This document shows, in pieces, positions 9,579 to 18,474 of a DNA stretch of 64,000 nucleotides. The position numbers and the translations under genes are program-made. The stretch is from assembly GCF_009932435.1 (NCBI RefSeq), contig NZ_BJOU01000001.1, forward strand, positions 992,001 through 1,056,000, written 5' to 3'. How positions within the stretch are numbered: position 1 is the stretch's first letter; the number at the start of each line of letters is the position of its first letter. Source of the stretch: Gordonia crocea. GTDB taxonomy: Bacteria; Actinomycetota; Actinomycetes; Mycobacteriales; Mycobacteriaceae. The notes beneath the pieces are model-generated. The model saw nothing but the letters and a program-made list of their open reading frames with translations, was not told the origin of the DNA and ran no database searches.

Positions 9579-11117
9579 ATGGGGTTGACCATGAGGCTTG
9601 GGAAACGTGCGGTCGTGCTGGGCGGCAGCATCGCCGGGATGACTGCCGCCGGTGCCGCGGCACCGTACTTCGACGAGGTGCTCGTGCTGGAGCGCGACAT
9701 CATCGGCGAGGAGGCCGAGCACCGGCGCGGCGTGCCGCAGAGCAAGCACCCGCACTTCCTGCTCAACTCCGGGCGGCGGGCGCTCAACCAGATCTACCCC
9801 GGGTTCGAGGACGGACTGATCGACGCCGGCGGACTGCACCTGATGCCGTCGCAGGCCGCCGCGCACTGCGAGGGCGCAGGCTGGGTCCCGCGCGGCGAGA
9901 CGACCATGACGATGGTCTTCTCCTCGCGCCTGCTCATCGAGCGGACGCTGCGCGACAAGATGGCGCAGGTCGCCAACATCGTCGTCGAGGAGGGGGTCAG
10001 CGTCGCCGGCCTGGAAACCGTCGGTGATCCGGCCGGCGACGGCCGCGTCACCGGCGTGTGGGTCACCGGCGGGGAGGCCGGGCGCCGCCTGGTCGAGGCG
10101 GATCTCGTCGTCGACGCCCTGGGCCGCGGCTCGGCGGTGTCGAAGTGGTTGGAGAAGGCCGGATGGCCCGAGGTGCCCGTCCAATCCCTCGACGCCGGCG
10201 TCACCTACACCTCGCGCTGGTACCAGAAGCCGGCCGACCTGCCCGACGAATGGTGGTGGGAGCAGATGTCGGTCATGCCGACCGCCGACACCGGACCGCA
10301 TCCGCCCGAGCACGACTTCCTGTGCCAGATCTTCCCCATCGAACGCGACCGCGTCCTGGTCACGATGGGTTCGTGGGGCCACCCGATGCCGCGCGAGGAG
10401 GACGAGTTCGTCGAGGCCACCCGCAAGGTCCGTGCGCCCGCCTTCGGCGCGGCCGTCGCGCAGTGCGAGCCGATCTCCAAGGTGTTCGTCACCAAGTCCA
10501 CCGGCAACCGCCGTCGCCGCTACGACCGACTCGACCACCCGCCGGCCGGGCTGGTCGTCATCGGCGACGCGATCTGCGGGTTCAACCCCTTCTACGCGCA
10601 GGGGATGAGTTCGGCGGGCAAGTCGGCGGTCCTGCTCGGCGAGCGGCTGGGGGCGACGGATCGGATCGACGCCGACTTCACCACCGGCTACTTCGCCGCG
10701 CAGCGCCAACTCCTCGACGACATCTGGACGCTGGCCCTGGCCCGCGACCAGGGTTACGAGAACGCCGAGGGCACCGAGATCCCGCCGCGGTGGCGCCAGC
10801 GACTGGCCTACCGGGCGTCCTGGCCGATCTTCAACCACATCTCGGCGACCACCCGCGAGGACAAGAAGGTCGAGCAACACTTCACCGCGGTCTTCAACCT
10901 CGACGAGTCGGTGACCGACATGGTCAAGAGCCCGCGCGTCCTCGCCGGGCTGGCCTGGTTCGGCGTCAAACGGCTCTTCGGCCGCACCCGCAAGCCGCTG
11001 GGCTACGACTCGCAGCAGAACCCGCCGTCGGACATCTGGCGCGACGGCAAACCGGTGCCGGGCGGCCGTGCGCAGCGCCTGGGCAAGCCGAGCCAGACCG
11101 CCGGCGTCGCAGGCTGA
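9579..11117 (+). CDS. FAD-dependent monooxygenase/oxidoreductase
   Basis: A 512-residue flavoprotein of the PHBH / 2-polyprenyl-6-methoxyphenol hydroxylase type. The N-terminal Rossmann motif is VVLGGSIAGMTAAGAA (GGSIAG at residues 15-20). The second FAD motif, VVIGDAICGFNPFYAQGMSSA, holds the conserved GD (about residue 329) and the FNP...QGM stretch near the flavin. The middle of the protein should bind the substrate, which is not predictable. ATG 9579 and ATG 9591 are both possible starts; the second begins MRLGKRAVVLGG. It leads an operon with a membrane protein and a TetR regulator, suggesting oxidation of a hydrophobic compound. I do not recognise a specific named orthologue. Confidence 0.82.
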   Translation: MGLTMRLGKRAVVLGGSIAGMTAAGAAAPYFDEVLVLERDIIGEEAEHRRGVPQSKHPHFLLNSGRRALNQIYPGFEDGLIDAGGLHLMPSQAAAHCEGAGWVPRGETTMTMVFSSRLLIERTLRDKMAQVANIVVEEGVSVAGLETVGDPAGDGRVTGVWVTGGEAGRRLVEADLVVDALGRGSAVSKWLEKAGWPEVPVQSLDAGVTYTSRWYQKPADLPDEWWWEQMSVMPTADTGPHPPEHDFLCQIFPIERDRVLVTMGSWGHPMPREEDEFVEATRKVRAPAFGAAVAQCEPISKVFVTKSTGNRRRRYDRLDHPPAGLVVIGDAICGFNPFYAQGMSSAGKSAVLLGERLGATDRIDADFTTGYFAAQRQLLDDIWTLALARDQGYENAEGTEIPPRWRQRLAYRASWPIFNHISATTREDKKVEQHFTAVFNLDESVTDMVKSPRVLAGLAWFGVKRLFGRTRKPLGYDSQQNPPSDIWRDGKPVPGGRAQRLGKPSQTAGVAG

Positions 11118-11142
11118 CCACCGGACGAGGAGGAGACCGACG

Positions 11143-12387
11143 ATGGCCGTCTGCGAACCGGGATCACCGGCACACATCATCACCCGCTATCTGGGATTCA
11201 TCTGCGAGGACGCCAATCCGGTTGTGACACTGCGCAACCCGGCGGACCTGGCGAACTGGACCCTGCCCGTACTCGAGGTGACGATCATCCTCGGCGCGGT
11301 GCTGGCGCTGATCCACGCCATCCGGCGGCTGCGCCGCGACGGCGACCCGACCAACCTGGCGATCTGGATCGGTTCGCTGGTCTACCTCTTCATCATCGAG
11401 CCGCCGCTGTACTTCCCGGAGTGGTTCGGGATGCAGGACGCGATGGGCTTCATGTTCGCCCACAACGTCTTCACCGTCGACTTCATGTACGACCGGCTGC
11501 CGCTCTACATCGTCTGCTTCTACCCGGCGATGAGCCAGGTCGCCTACGAGATCGTGCGCGCCCTGGGCTTCTTCGACGGGCGGAAGTGGTCGGCGTTGCG
11601 CGGATCGCTCGTCGTCGCGCTGGTGTACCAGGTGTTCTACGAGGTCTTCGACCAACTCGGCCCGCAGCTCAAATGGTGGGCGTGGAACGTCGACGAGCCC
11701 TTCTACCGGGCCCCCGACGGGGCATTGGGCAACCCGGCGGCGGTCCCGCTGTTCGACTCGGTGCCGTGGAGCAGCGTGTGGCTGTTCGCGACGGTGTCGT
11801 TCGCCGTGCTGATCTTCTTCTGCGTGGTGCTGGTCAAGAATCCGACGATTCGCGGCACCCGGGTCCGCGGCTGGTCGCTGACCTGGCGGACCGTCGTGGC
11901 CGGGGCGCTCGCCGTCGTGTCGATGCCGGTGCTGTCGATCACCACCGCGGTCTTCGGGCGCAGCGAGGGTGCCAACCTCGGCGCGCAGACCGTCGTCTTC
12001 GCCGTCCAGGTCTTCGGCATCTGGGTCGTCGGGCTGTGGCTGCTGGCCGTGCAGCTCCGGCGGCTGCGGGCGCAACCCGGGTTGGCGGCGCAACCGGCGC
12101 GGGAGGCGGCACCGTTCCTGCGGTTCTTCCCCTGGCTGTTCCTGGGGGTGCACGCGGTGCTGTGGCTCGTGGCGCTGCCCGCCTATTTCGGGGCGACCGA
12201 CGGGATCACCGCGCCCGACGCCTCGCCCATCGGCAACACCCCGATCGGCAACCTGCCGTATGTGATCGGATGCTTCGTCATCGCCGTCGGGGTCTTGGTC
12301 CTCGCGCTGCGACAGGCGCGCGGCGACCACGTCGCAGGCGACCCGGAGGCGAGCCCGACGGCCGACCTGGAATCATCGGGCATGTGA
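11143..12387 (+). CDS. Polytopic membrane protein of unknown function
   Basis: A 414-residue membrane protein with about eight to nine hydrophobic segments, the first near residues 40-65 (LEVTIILGAVLALIHAI). It is rich in aromatic residues between spans, for example EPPLYFPEWFGMQDAMGFMF and VFYEVFDQLGPQLKWWAWN, which could line a lipid-facing pocket. No transporter or enzyme signature is recognisable. A distant relationship to AveC-like or carotenoid-type membrane enzymes is conceivable but unsupported. The start ATG 11143 follows a strong GAGGAGGAGA ribosome-binding site 26 nt after the FAD oxygenase. Its stop overlaps the TetR start in GTGA. Tight coupling to an oxygenase points to a shared lipid or terpenoid substrate, by inference only. 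Confidence 0.75.
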   Translation: MAVCEPGSPAHIITRYLGFICEDANPVVTLRNPADLANWTLPVLEVTIILGAVLALIHAIRRLRRDGDPTNLAIWIGSLVYLFIIEPPLYFPEWFGMQDAMGFMFAHNVFTVDFMYDRLPLYIVCFYPAMSQVAYEIVRALGFFDGRKWSALRGSLVVALVYQVFYEVFDQLGPQLKWWAWNVDEPFYRAPDGALGNPAAVPLFDSVPWSSVWLFATVSFAVLIFFCVVLVKNPTIRGTRVRGWSLTWRTVVAGALAVVSMPVLSITTAVFGRSEGANLGAQTVVFAVQVFGIWVVGLWLLAVQLRRLRAQPGLAAQPAREAAPFLRFFPWLFLGVHAVLWLVALPAYFGATDGITAPDASPIGNTPIGNLPYVIGCFVIAVGVLVLALRQARGDHVAGDPEASPTADLESSGM

Positions 12388-12995
12388 GAACTCGCGGATG
12401 GCAGGGTGACATTCCCGCGGACTCCGACGAGGCCCGCGAGCGGATCCTTGCCGCGGCGTCGCGGTGCGTCACCCGTTTCGGATTGCACAAGACCCGCCTG
12501 GCCGATGTTGCGGCCGAGGCGGGGGTCACCCGGCAGACGGTCTACCGGTACTTCTCGTCGGTCAACGACATGTTGGCCGCCGTCGCCGCCGACGGCGTGG
12601 TCGACTTCCTCGACCGGATGGGGGAGGCGCTCGCGCAGGTGCGCACCCCGGCCGACGCCGTCGTCGAGACGATCGTCTACTGCCTCGACGTGCTGCCCAC
12701 CGAACCCGCGCTCGGGTTGATGCTGCGGGCCGGGGAGACCGAGTTCTTCACCACCGGCGCGACCTCGTCGAGTGCGATCGAACTCGGTGCGGAGATGCTG
12801 CGCCGGCTGCCGGTGGACTGGGTGGGCCACGGGTACGACGACGAGGCGATGACCGGGCTGGCCGAACTGGTGATGCGCATCTGGTTGAGCTTCCAGATGT
12901 ACCCGAACCACCCGGCGCGCTCGGCCGACGAGATGCGCGCGTTCCTCCGCCGTTGGGTGGTGCCGCACCCCGACGCGGTCAGCGCCTCCCGCTGA
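12384..12995 (+). CDS. TetR family transcriptional regulator
   Basis: A 203-residue one-component regulator. The N-terminal helix-turn-helix lies at about residues 38-58 (RLADVAAEAGVTRQTVYRYF). The C-terminal ligand-binding half contains VDFLDRMGEALAQ and a hydrophobic helix near LVMRIWLSFQMYPNHP, which is common in actinobacterial TetR proteins. It starts at GTG 12384, inside the stop of the membrane-protein gene (GTGA overlap), so it is the last gene of a three-gene operon. It probably represses the promoter at 9521-9549, which carries an inverted repeat. The 3' end overlaps that of the convergent nhaA by 17 nt. Confidence 0.85.
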   Translation: MRTRGWQGDIPADSDEARERILAAASRCVTRFGLHKTRLADVAAEAGVTRQTVYRYFSSVNDMLAAVAADGVVDFLDRMGEALAQVRTPADAVVETIVYCLDVLPTEPALGLMLRAGETEFFTTGATSSSAIELGAEMLRRLPVDWVGHGYDDEAMTGLAELVMRIWLSFQMYPNHPARSADEMRAFLRRWVVPHPDAVSASR

Positions 12996-14235
12996 CCCGG
13001 CCCCGGACATAGAGGAGGGCGGCGGCCAGCACCGCCGCTGTGGTCGACGCGGTGAGGACCGCGATCTTGGCATGGTCTCCGCGCGCGGGATCGTCGGCAA
13101 AGGTGAGTTCGGCGACCAGCAGCGAGACGGTGAAACCGATCCCGGCCAGTACCGATACCCCGATGACGTCGGGCCAGCGCACCCCCGGGCCGAGTCGGCT
13201 TCGCGACAGGGTGAGGGTCAGCCAGGTCGTGGCGGTGATGCCGATCGGTTTGCCCAGCAGCAGCCCGGCCATGATTCCGATGCCCACCGGGTCGGTCAGG
13301 GCATCGGTGAAGGTGCCGCCCGCGCCGATGTCGACCCCGGCCGCGAAGAAGGCGAACACCGGCACCGCGAAGCCCGCCGACAGGGGCCGGAAGCGGTGCT
13401 CGAATTGTCCGGCCAACCCGTCGTCGCCGACAACCGGTGTCCGACCCCGGTGGACCGGCACGGCAAAACCCAGCAGCACGCCGGCGATCGTGGCGTGGAT
13501 CCCCGAGGCGTGCAGGAAGCCCCAGGCGATAATCCCCAGCGGCAACAGCACCGCCCAGGCGGCCCAGCCGTGCACCGCGAACCAGTCGGCGAAGCGGTGG
13601 GCGAGCAGGCCGAATGCCGCGATCGGCACCAGCCCGAGCGCCAGCGGCGCCCAGGACAGCCGATCGGTGTAGACGACCGCGATGATGAGGATGGCGATGA
13701 GGTCGTCGACCACGGCGAGGGTCAGCAGGAACAGCCGCAGCGAGGCGGGCAGCCGCGACCCGACGACGGCGAGGACGGCGACCGCGAACGCGATGTCGGT
13801 GGCGGTGGGGATCGCCCACCCGTGCACGCCGGGCCCACCGGCGTTGACGGCGAGATAGATCAGTGCGGGGACCGCGACCCCGCCGAACGCGGCCACGACC
13901 GGGACCAGGGCGGTGCGCGGGGAGCGCAACTCGCCGTCGACGAGCTCGCGTTTGAGTTCCAGTCCGACGAGGAAGAAGAAGACGGCGAGCAGCCCGTCGG
14001 CGGCCCACTGCCCGAGCGAGAGGTTCAGATGCCACGGGGCATAGCCGACGACGGTGTCGCGCAGCCGCGCGTAGGCGTCCTTCAGCGGACTGTTGGCGAC
14101 GACCAGCGCGACGACGGCGGCCCCGACGAGCAGAAACCCGCCGACCGTCTCTTTGCGCAGCAGCTCCGCGACGCGCAGGGTTTCGCGTGTCGACCCGGCG
14201 TCGAACGCGGTCTCGGCGGGTCCTGGGCGGTTCAA
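12979..14235 (-). CDS. nhaA: Na+/H+ antiporter NhaA
   Basis: A 418-residue NhaA-family antiporter with about twelve membrane spans, exchanging external protons for internal Na+ or Li+. The ion-binding aspartate pair is Asp177-Asp178 in TLAVVDDLIAIL, and TATDIAFA holds the conserved Asp147 of helix IV. LFFVGLELKRELVDGEL-type sequence near residue 90 is also characteristic. The only reasonable start is TTG 14235, whose bases overlap the TGA stop of citA (TTGA), implying translational coupling. Downstream in-frame ATG or GTG codons would cut into the first helix. The upstream open frame reaching into citA is antisense-type read-through and not an NhaA fusion. Confidence 0.88.
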   Translation of the reverse strand: MNRPGPAETAFDAGSTRETLRVAELLRKETVGGFLLVGAAVVALVVANSPLKDAYARLRDTVVGYAPWHLNLSLGQWAADGLLAVFFFLVGLELKRELVDGELRSPRTALVPVVAAFGGVAVPALIYLAVNAGGPGVHGWAIPTATDIAFAVAVLAVVGSRLPASLRLFLLTLAVVDDLIAILIIAVVYTDRLSWAPLALGLVPIAAFGLLAHRFADWFAVHGWAAWAVLLPLGIIAWGFLHASGIHATIAGVLLGFAVPVHRGRTPVVGDDGLAGQFEHRFRPLSAGFAVPVFAFFAAGVDIGAGGTFTDALTDPVGIGIMAGLLLGKPIGITATTWLTLTLSRSRLGPGVRWPDVIGVSVLAGIGFTVSLLVAELTFADDPARGDHAKIAVLTASTTAAVLAAALLYVRGRVSGRR

Positions 14236-15365
14236 CGGGCGTCGGGGGTCACGCTCGCCCAGCCGGGCACGTCCTCGGGACGGCGCGGCGGCGGACCGAC
14301 GTAGACCGCGGCCGGACGGACCAGGCGGCCGAGCTTCTTCTGCTCGAGGATGTGGGCGCACCAACCGGCCGAGCGGCCACAGGTGAACATGGCCGGCATC
14401 ATCGGCGCCGGCACCTCGGCGAAGTCGAGGATGACCGCGGCCCAGAACTCGACGTTGGTCTCGATCGCCCGGTCGGGACGCCGCTCGCGCAGTTCGGTCA
14501 GGGCCGCCTGCTCCAGTGCCGCGGCCACGGCGAAGCGCGGCACGTCGAGTCGGCGGGCGGTCTCGCGCAGCACCCGGGCGCGGGGGTCCTCGGCCCGGTA
14601 GACCCGGTGGCCGAAGCCCATCAGCTTCTCCTTGCGATCCAGGATGCCCTTGACCAACGCACGCGGGTCGCCGGTCTTCTCGACTTCGGCGATCATCGGC
14701 AGCACGCGGGCCGGCGCGCCGCCGTGCAGCGGGCCGGACATGGCGCCGATCGCGCCAGACAGTGCGGCGGCGACGTCGGCCCCGGTCGAGGCGATCACGC
14801 GGGCGGTGAACGTCGAGGCGTTCATGCCGTGCTCGGCGGCGCTGACCCAGTAGGCGTCGATGGCCTCGGTGTGGCGCGGGTCGGGCTCGCCGCGCCACCG
14901 GGTCATGAAGCGCTCGGTCACCGTCGCGCAGTCGTCGATGCGGTCCTGCGGCACCGGCGGAAGGTCGCCGCGCGCGGACTGCGCGACATACGACAGCGTC
15001 ATCACCGAGGCCTTGGCCAGATCGGCGCGGGCCTGCTCGTCGTCGATGTCGAGGAGTGGCTGGAAGCCCCACAGCGGTGCCAGCGTCGGCAGGGCGGCCT
15101 GGACGTCGACGCGGACGTCGCCCGACCGCGTCACCAGTTCCAACGGGGGTGCGGGTGCCAGGGATGTGCCGAACGCACCGTCGACGAGGAGGGCCCACAC
15201 ATCACCGAAGGTGACCCGGTTCTCCACCAGGTCCTCGATGTCGACGCCGCGATAGCGGAGGTTGCCGCCGTCCTTGTCGGGTTCGGCGATCTCGGTGGTG
15301 AAGGCGACGACGCCTTCGAGCCCGGGGGTGAAGTCCGCGGGCAAGGCGGAACCGGATGCGGTCAT
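14232..15365 (-). CDS. citA: Citrate synthase 2 (CitA)
   Basis: A 377-residue type II citrate synthase that condenses acetyl-CoA with oxaloacetate. It matches mycobacterial CitA (Rv0889c). Conserved histidines are His179 (AAEHGMNAS), His214 (GPLHGGAP) and His253 (GFGHRVY). At the usual catalytic Asp position it has Glu306 (NVEFWAAV), unlike the GltA2 copy in this window, which has Asp372. The C-terminal motif FTCGRSAGWCAHILEQ is intact. The ATG at 15365 has an AGGGAG Shine-Dalgarno sequence 8 nt upstream, and TAGGAT at 15411-15416 (minus strand) is a likely -10 box. nhaA follows with a 4-nt overlap. Confidence 0.9.
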   Translation of the reverse strand: MTASGSALPADFTPGLEGVVAFTTEIAEPDKDGGNLRYRGVDIEDLVENRVTFGDVWALLVDGAFGTSLAPAPPLELVTRSGDVRVDVQAALPTLAPLWGFQPLLDIDDEQARADLAKASVMTLSYVAQSARGDLPPVPQDRIDDCATVTERFMTRWRGEPDPRHTEAIDAYWVSAAEHGMNASTFTARVIASTGADVAAALSGAIGAMSGPLHGGAPARVLPMIAEVEKTGDPRALVKGILDRKEKLMGFGHRVYRAEDPRARVLRETARRLDVPRFAVAAALEQAALTELRERRPDRAIETNVEFWAAVILDFAEVPAPMMPAMFTCGRSAGWCAHILEQKKLGRLVRPAAVYVGPPPRRPEDVPGWASVTPDAR

Positions 15366-15443
15366 GGCGGCAACTCCCTGGTGTTGTCCGAAGGCTGGGA
15401 CCTGGCTCTGATCCTAAGCGTCCCGAGAGTAACTTGGGCTTCT
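15366..15443. promoter_or_regulatory. Divergent citA / pdxH promoter region
   Basis: A 78-nt intergenic region. On the minus strand TAGGAT (15411-15416) would give citA a ~40-nt leader with a Shine-Dalgarno sequence. On the plus strand TAACTT (15430-15435) lies 8 nt before the pdxH ATG, consistent with a leaderless pdxH transcript. No operator-like palindrome is visible. Confidence 0.45.
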
Positions 15444-16151
15444 ATGGAACCGCCCACCGAGCACCCGATCGACTTGGCCGCGATGCGCGTCGGATACGGC
15501 GCGGCAGACACCGCCGGGGCCGACGGGGTGGCCCAGCACCTCGACCCGGCGTGGCTGACCGGCGACCCGCCGTGGTTGGACCTGTTCGGACGCTGGCTGA
15601 CCGAGGCGATGGCCGCGAAGATCCCCGAGCCCAACGCCATGGTCGTCGGGACCGTTGCGCCCAGCGGCCGGCCGTCGACGCGCACCGTGCTCTGCAAGGG
15701 GGCCAGCGCGTCGGGGATCACCTTCTTCACCGGCTACGAGTCGGCGAAAGGGCTCGCGCTCGCGGCCAACCCGTTCGCGTCGCTGACCTTCCCGTGGATC
15801 GCGCTGGAACGCCAGGTCCACTTCCGCGGCCGGGTGCGCAAGGTCGACGCGGAGGTCACGCAGGCCTATTGGGAATCCCGTCCGCGCGGCTCCCAGATCT
15901 CGGCCTTTTCGTCGGCGCAGTCGCAGCCGATCGCCGACCGCGCGGAGCTCGAGGCGGTGGCGGCGCGCACGGCGCAGCGCTTCGGCGGCGTGGCCGGCGA
16001 CGAGCCGATCCCGGTGCCGCCGAACTGGGGCGGCTACGTCGTCGACGTCGATTACGCCGAGTTCTGGCAGGGTCGCGCCGACCGGCTGCACAACCGGGTG
16101 CGGGCGGTGCGCGGATCGGATGGCTGGACCATCGACCGGCTCCAGCCCTAG
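15444..16151 (+). CDS. pdxH: Pyridoxine/pyridoxamine 5'-phosphate oxidase
   Basis: A 235-residue FMN enzyme of vitamin B6 metabolism that oxidises pyridoxine or pyridoxamine 5'-phosphate to pyridoxal 5'-phosphate. Recognisable elements are AMVVGTVAPSGRPSTRTVLCKG (FMN/substrate region, residues ~65-86), FFTGYESAKGLALAANP, the R-H-F segment RQVHFRGRVRKV, YWESRPRGSQISAFSSAQS and the C-terminal dimerisation/active-site stretch FWQGRADRLHNR. Length is normal for the family. It is divergent from citA and followed 6 nt later by the MFS gene. PLP made here would serve SerC and the PLP aldolase in this window among many other enzymes. Confidence 0.93.
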   Translation: MEPPTEHPIDLAAMRVGYGAADTAGADGVAQHLDPAWLTGDPPWLDLFGRWLTEAMAAKIPEPNAMVVGTVAPSGRPSTRTVLCKGASASGITFFTGYESAKGLALAANPFASLTFPWIALERQVHFRGRVRKVDAEVTQAYWESRPRGSQISAFSSAQSQPIADRAELEAVAARTAQRFGGVAGDEPIPVPPNWGGYVVDVDYAEFWQGRADRLHNRVRAVRGSDGWTIDRLQP

Positions 16152-16157
16152 CCGCCG

Positions 16158-17444
16158 GTGCGGCGCTTTCTGGCCGACACCCGGCCGCTGGCCAATGACG
16201 ATTTCCGGCACCTGTGGCTGGCGAACATCGTCACGGTCATCGGTGCCCAACTCACCGTCGTCGCGGTGCCGCTGCAGATCTATGCCATCACCGAGAGTTC
16301 GCTCTACGTCGGACTGACCGGCCTGTTCGGTCTGGTTCCGCTCATCGTCTTCGGGCTGTGGGGCGGGGCGCTGGCCGACGTCTTCGACCGGCGCACGATC
16401 CTCCTCGTCACGACGACCGGTCTCATCGTCACGGCCTTCCTGTTCTTCGTGCAGGCGGCGGCCGGGTGGAACAACGTGTGGGTGTTGCTCGCCCTGTTCG
16501 CGGTACAGCAGGCATTCTTCGCGGTCAACCAGCCGACCCGCAGCGCCGTCCTCCCGCGCATCCTGCCGTTGGCGCAGCTGCCCGCGGCGAACTCGCTGAA
16601 CATGACCGTGATGCAGGCCGGTGCCATCGTCGGCCCGCTGCTGGGCGGCGTGCTGGTACCGGTGCTGGGCTTCTCGCTGATGTATCTGATCGACAGCCTG
16701 TCGCTGCTGGCCACCATGTGGGCGGTCTGGCGGTTGCCGTCGCTGGTGCCCGAAACCGTCGACGGCCCGCGTCCGGGGGTGGGCCTGAGCTCGATCCTGG
16801 ACGGCTTCAGCTACCTGCGCGGGCACAAGGTGTTGCTGATGTCTTTCGTCGTCGACCTCATCGCGATGGTCTTCGGCATGCCGCGCATCCTCTTCCCGCA
16901 GATCGCGCATGAAAACTTCGGCGGTCAGACCGACGGGGGCTGGCAGGTCGCGCTGCTGTTCGCGGCGATCCCCTTCGGCGCCGTGCTCGGCGGCATCTTC
17001 TCCGGCTGGGTGTCGCGGGTGAGTCGGCAGGGACTCGCCGTCGTCGTCTGCGTGGTGATCTGGGGAGCGGCGGTGGCCGTCGCGGGCGCGGCGCTGTTCT
17101 TCGCCGACGGGAACTGGGCGCCGATGCTGCCCCTGGTCGTCGTGGCGCTGGTGGTCGGCGGCGCCGCGGACATGGTGTCCTCGGCATTCCGGATGACGAT
17201 GCTCCAGTCGGCGGCCGACGACTCGGTGCGCGGACGACTGCAGGGTGTGTTCATCGTCGTCGTGGCGGGTGGGCCGCGGTTGGCCGATGTGGGCCACGGC
17301 TGGGTCGCGGCGGTGGCCGGGACCGCGGTCGCGACGGCCGGCGGCGGGCTGGCCGTCGTCGTGTTGACGATCGTCGCCGCGCTGGCCGTCCCGGTCTTCA
17401 TCCGCTACCGGGTGACGCCGAGCGTCGGGCGGCTGCCCGACTGA
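16158..17444 (+). CDS. MFS transporter (MFS_3 / EntS-like exporter)
   Basis: A 428-residue major facilitator protein with about twelve spans. The loop 2-3 motif appears as GALADVFDRRTIL (about residues 70-82), and NQPTRSAVLPRIL with AGAIVGPLLGGVLVPVLG matches the MFS_3 / enterobactin-exporter group. Members export small molecules such as siderophores or drugs; the substrate here is unknown. It starts at GTG 16158, six nt after pdxH, and is probably cotranscribed with it. Its 3' end overlaps the convergent MpaB-family gene by 47 nt. Confidence 0.83.
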   Translation: MRRFLADTRPLANDDFRHLWLANIVTVIGAQLTVVAVPLQIYAITESSLYVGLTGLFGLVPLIVFGLWGGALADVFDRRTILLVTTTGLIVTAFLFFVQAAAGWNNVWVLLALFAVQQAFFAVNQPTRSAVLPRILPLAQLPAANSLNMTVMQAGAIVGPLLGGVLVPVLGFSLMYLIDSLSLLATMWAVWRLPSLVPETVDGPRPGVGLSSILDGFSYLRGHKVLLMSFVVDLIAMVFGMPRILFPQIAHENFGGQTDGGWQVALLFAAIPFGAVLGGIFSGWVSRVSRQGLAVVVCVVIWGAAVAVAGAALFFADGNWAPMLPLVVVALVVGGAADMVSSAFRMTMLQSAADDSVRGRLQGVFIVVVAGGPRLADVGHGWVAAVAGTAVATAGGGLAVVVLTIVAALAVPVFIRYRVTPSVGRLPD

Positions 17445-18474
17445 GTGCGGTCAGGCCTCGTTTGGACTGCCAGGGCAGGTTGGCGCGCCGGGTGGCGTGG
17501 ACCGGGCAGTAGTGGATCGGGTTCTGGGCCTCGGCGCCCGTCGGCATGTTGCGTTCCGGGCTCTCCAGCAGCGGCGCGTCGGCGGGAACGCGGCCGGCGA
17601 CCCGGTCATCGGCGTCGCGGGCGCGCGGGTGGCGCCGATAGCGGGCGGGGACCAGGTTCATCCCGGCGGCGACGGCCTTGCCGAAGAGGCGAAACACCAC
17701 CTCGTCGCGCCGGGTCCAGGTCAGACCCATCATTTCGCGGATCGGTTCGTCGTAGAGGCCGGTGGTGATCCACATGAAGGCCTTCTGGCCCTGAGCGGCC
17801 TGGATCCGCCAGAGCCACTTCGGGGTCCACGACGGCATCCACGGCGGCGGCGGGAGCTTGGTGATGTCCAAGACGGTCCGAACGGCGGCGTGGTCGCGCA
17901 GGACGTACCGGCACATGTGGTCCCAGTACGCCAGGAACTCCTCGTAGGTGTCCGGGCACGGGCGCATGGACACCCCGTAGCGGGAGTACCAGGTGCGTGA
18001 CTCCTCGAAGAGTTGCCGCTTGTCGGCCTCGCTGATCCGGGGGCCGAACACCTCGGCGCACCGGATGTTGCCGTACCAGAAGGTGGCGTGGGCCCAGTAG
18101 AAGACGTCGGGGTCGAGTGCGTGGTAGCGGCCGCCGTCGTCCATCTGGCCCTTGATGGTCAGGTGGTAGTCGCGGACCTCGCGGCCGGTGCTCTCCGGGT
18201 CGGGGTCGAAGACGACGCCGCCGATCGGGTACATCGATCGGAACAAGCGCTCCCAGCGCTCGCCGAAGAAGTCGGAGTGCTCCCAGACCCCGGCGGCGAG
18301 TTTGGGGTGCATGTTCTGCATCGATCCCGACCACAGGCCCATGAACAGTCCGCGCCAGTCGCCGAAGAAGCGGAAGGTGGCCGATTCGGGGCCGATTTCG
18401 GGGAGACTGGTCGAAGCGGCCGGGTCGTAGTCGTCGACGGCGGCGGTCTGGGCTGGTTCGAGCACCTCGGTCAT
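17398..18474 (-). CDS. MpaB-family oxygenase (DUF2236)
   Basis: A 358-residue protein of the DUF2236 family, which includes fungal MpaB and the rubber oxygenase Lcp and appears to bind heme. Family signals are YWAHATFWYG (about residues 126-135) with the conserved His-Ala-Thr, PIGGVVFDPDPESTGREVRDYH in the N-terminal half and FLAYWDHMCRYVL further on. There is no signal peptide, unlike secreted Lcp, so it is probably cytoplasmic. The substrate is unknown; oxidative cleavage of an unsaturated lipid or isoprenoid is the family theme. ATG 18474 is 8 nt after TAGACT (18484-18489, minus strand). A 7-bp inverted repeat brackets this -10 box. Confidence 0.82.
   Translation of the reverse strand: MTEVLEPAQTAAVDDYDPAASTSLPEIGPESATFRFFGDWRGLFMGLWSGSMQNMHPKLAAGVWEHSDFFGERWERLFRSMYPIGGVVFDPDPESTGREVRDYHLTIKGQMDDGGRYHALDPDVFYWAHATFWYGNIRCAEVFGPRISEADKRQLFEESRTWYSRYGVSMRPCPDTYEEFLAYWDHMCRYVLRDHAAVRTVLDITKLPPPPWMPSWTPKWLWRIQAAQGQKAFMWITTGLYDEPIREMMGLTWTRRDEVVFRLFGKAVAAGMNLVPARYRRHPRARDADDRVAGRVPADAPLLESPERNMPTGAEAQNPIHYCPVHATRRANLPWQSKRGLTALSRAAARRSASPGSG

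Noticed and set aside
12979..15198. A possible NhaA fusion to an N-terminal domain
   Set aside because: Some actinobacteria have NhaA fusions, but here the upstream open part is a frame of citA read out of phase and has no domain signature.
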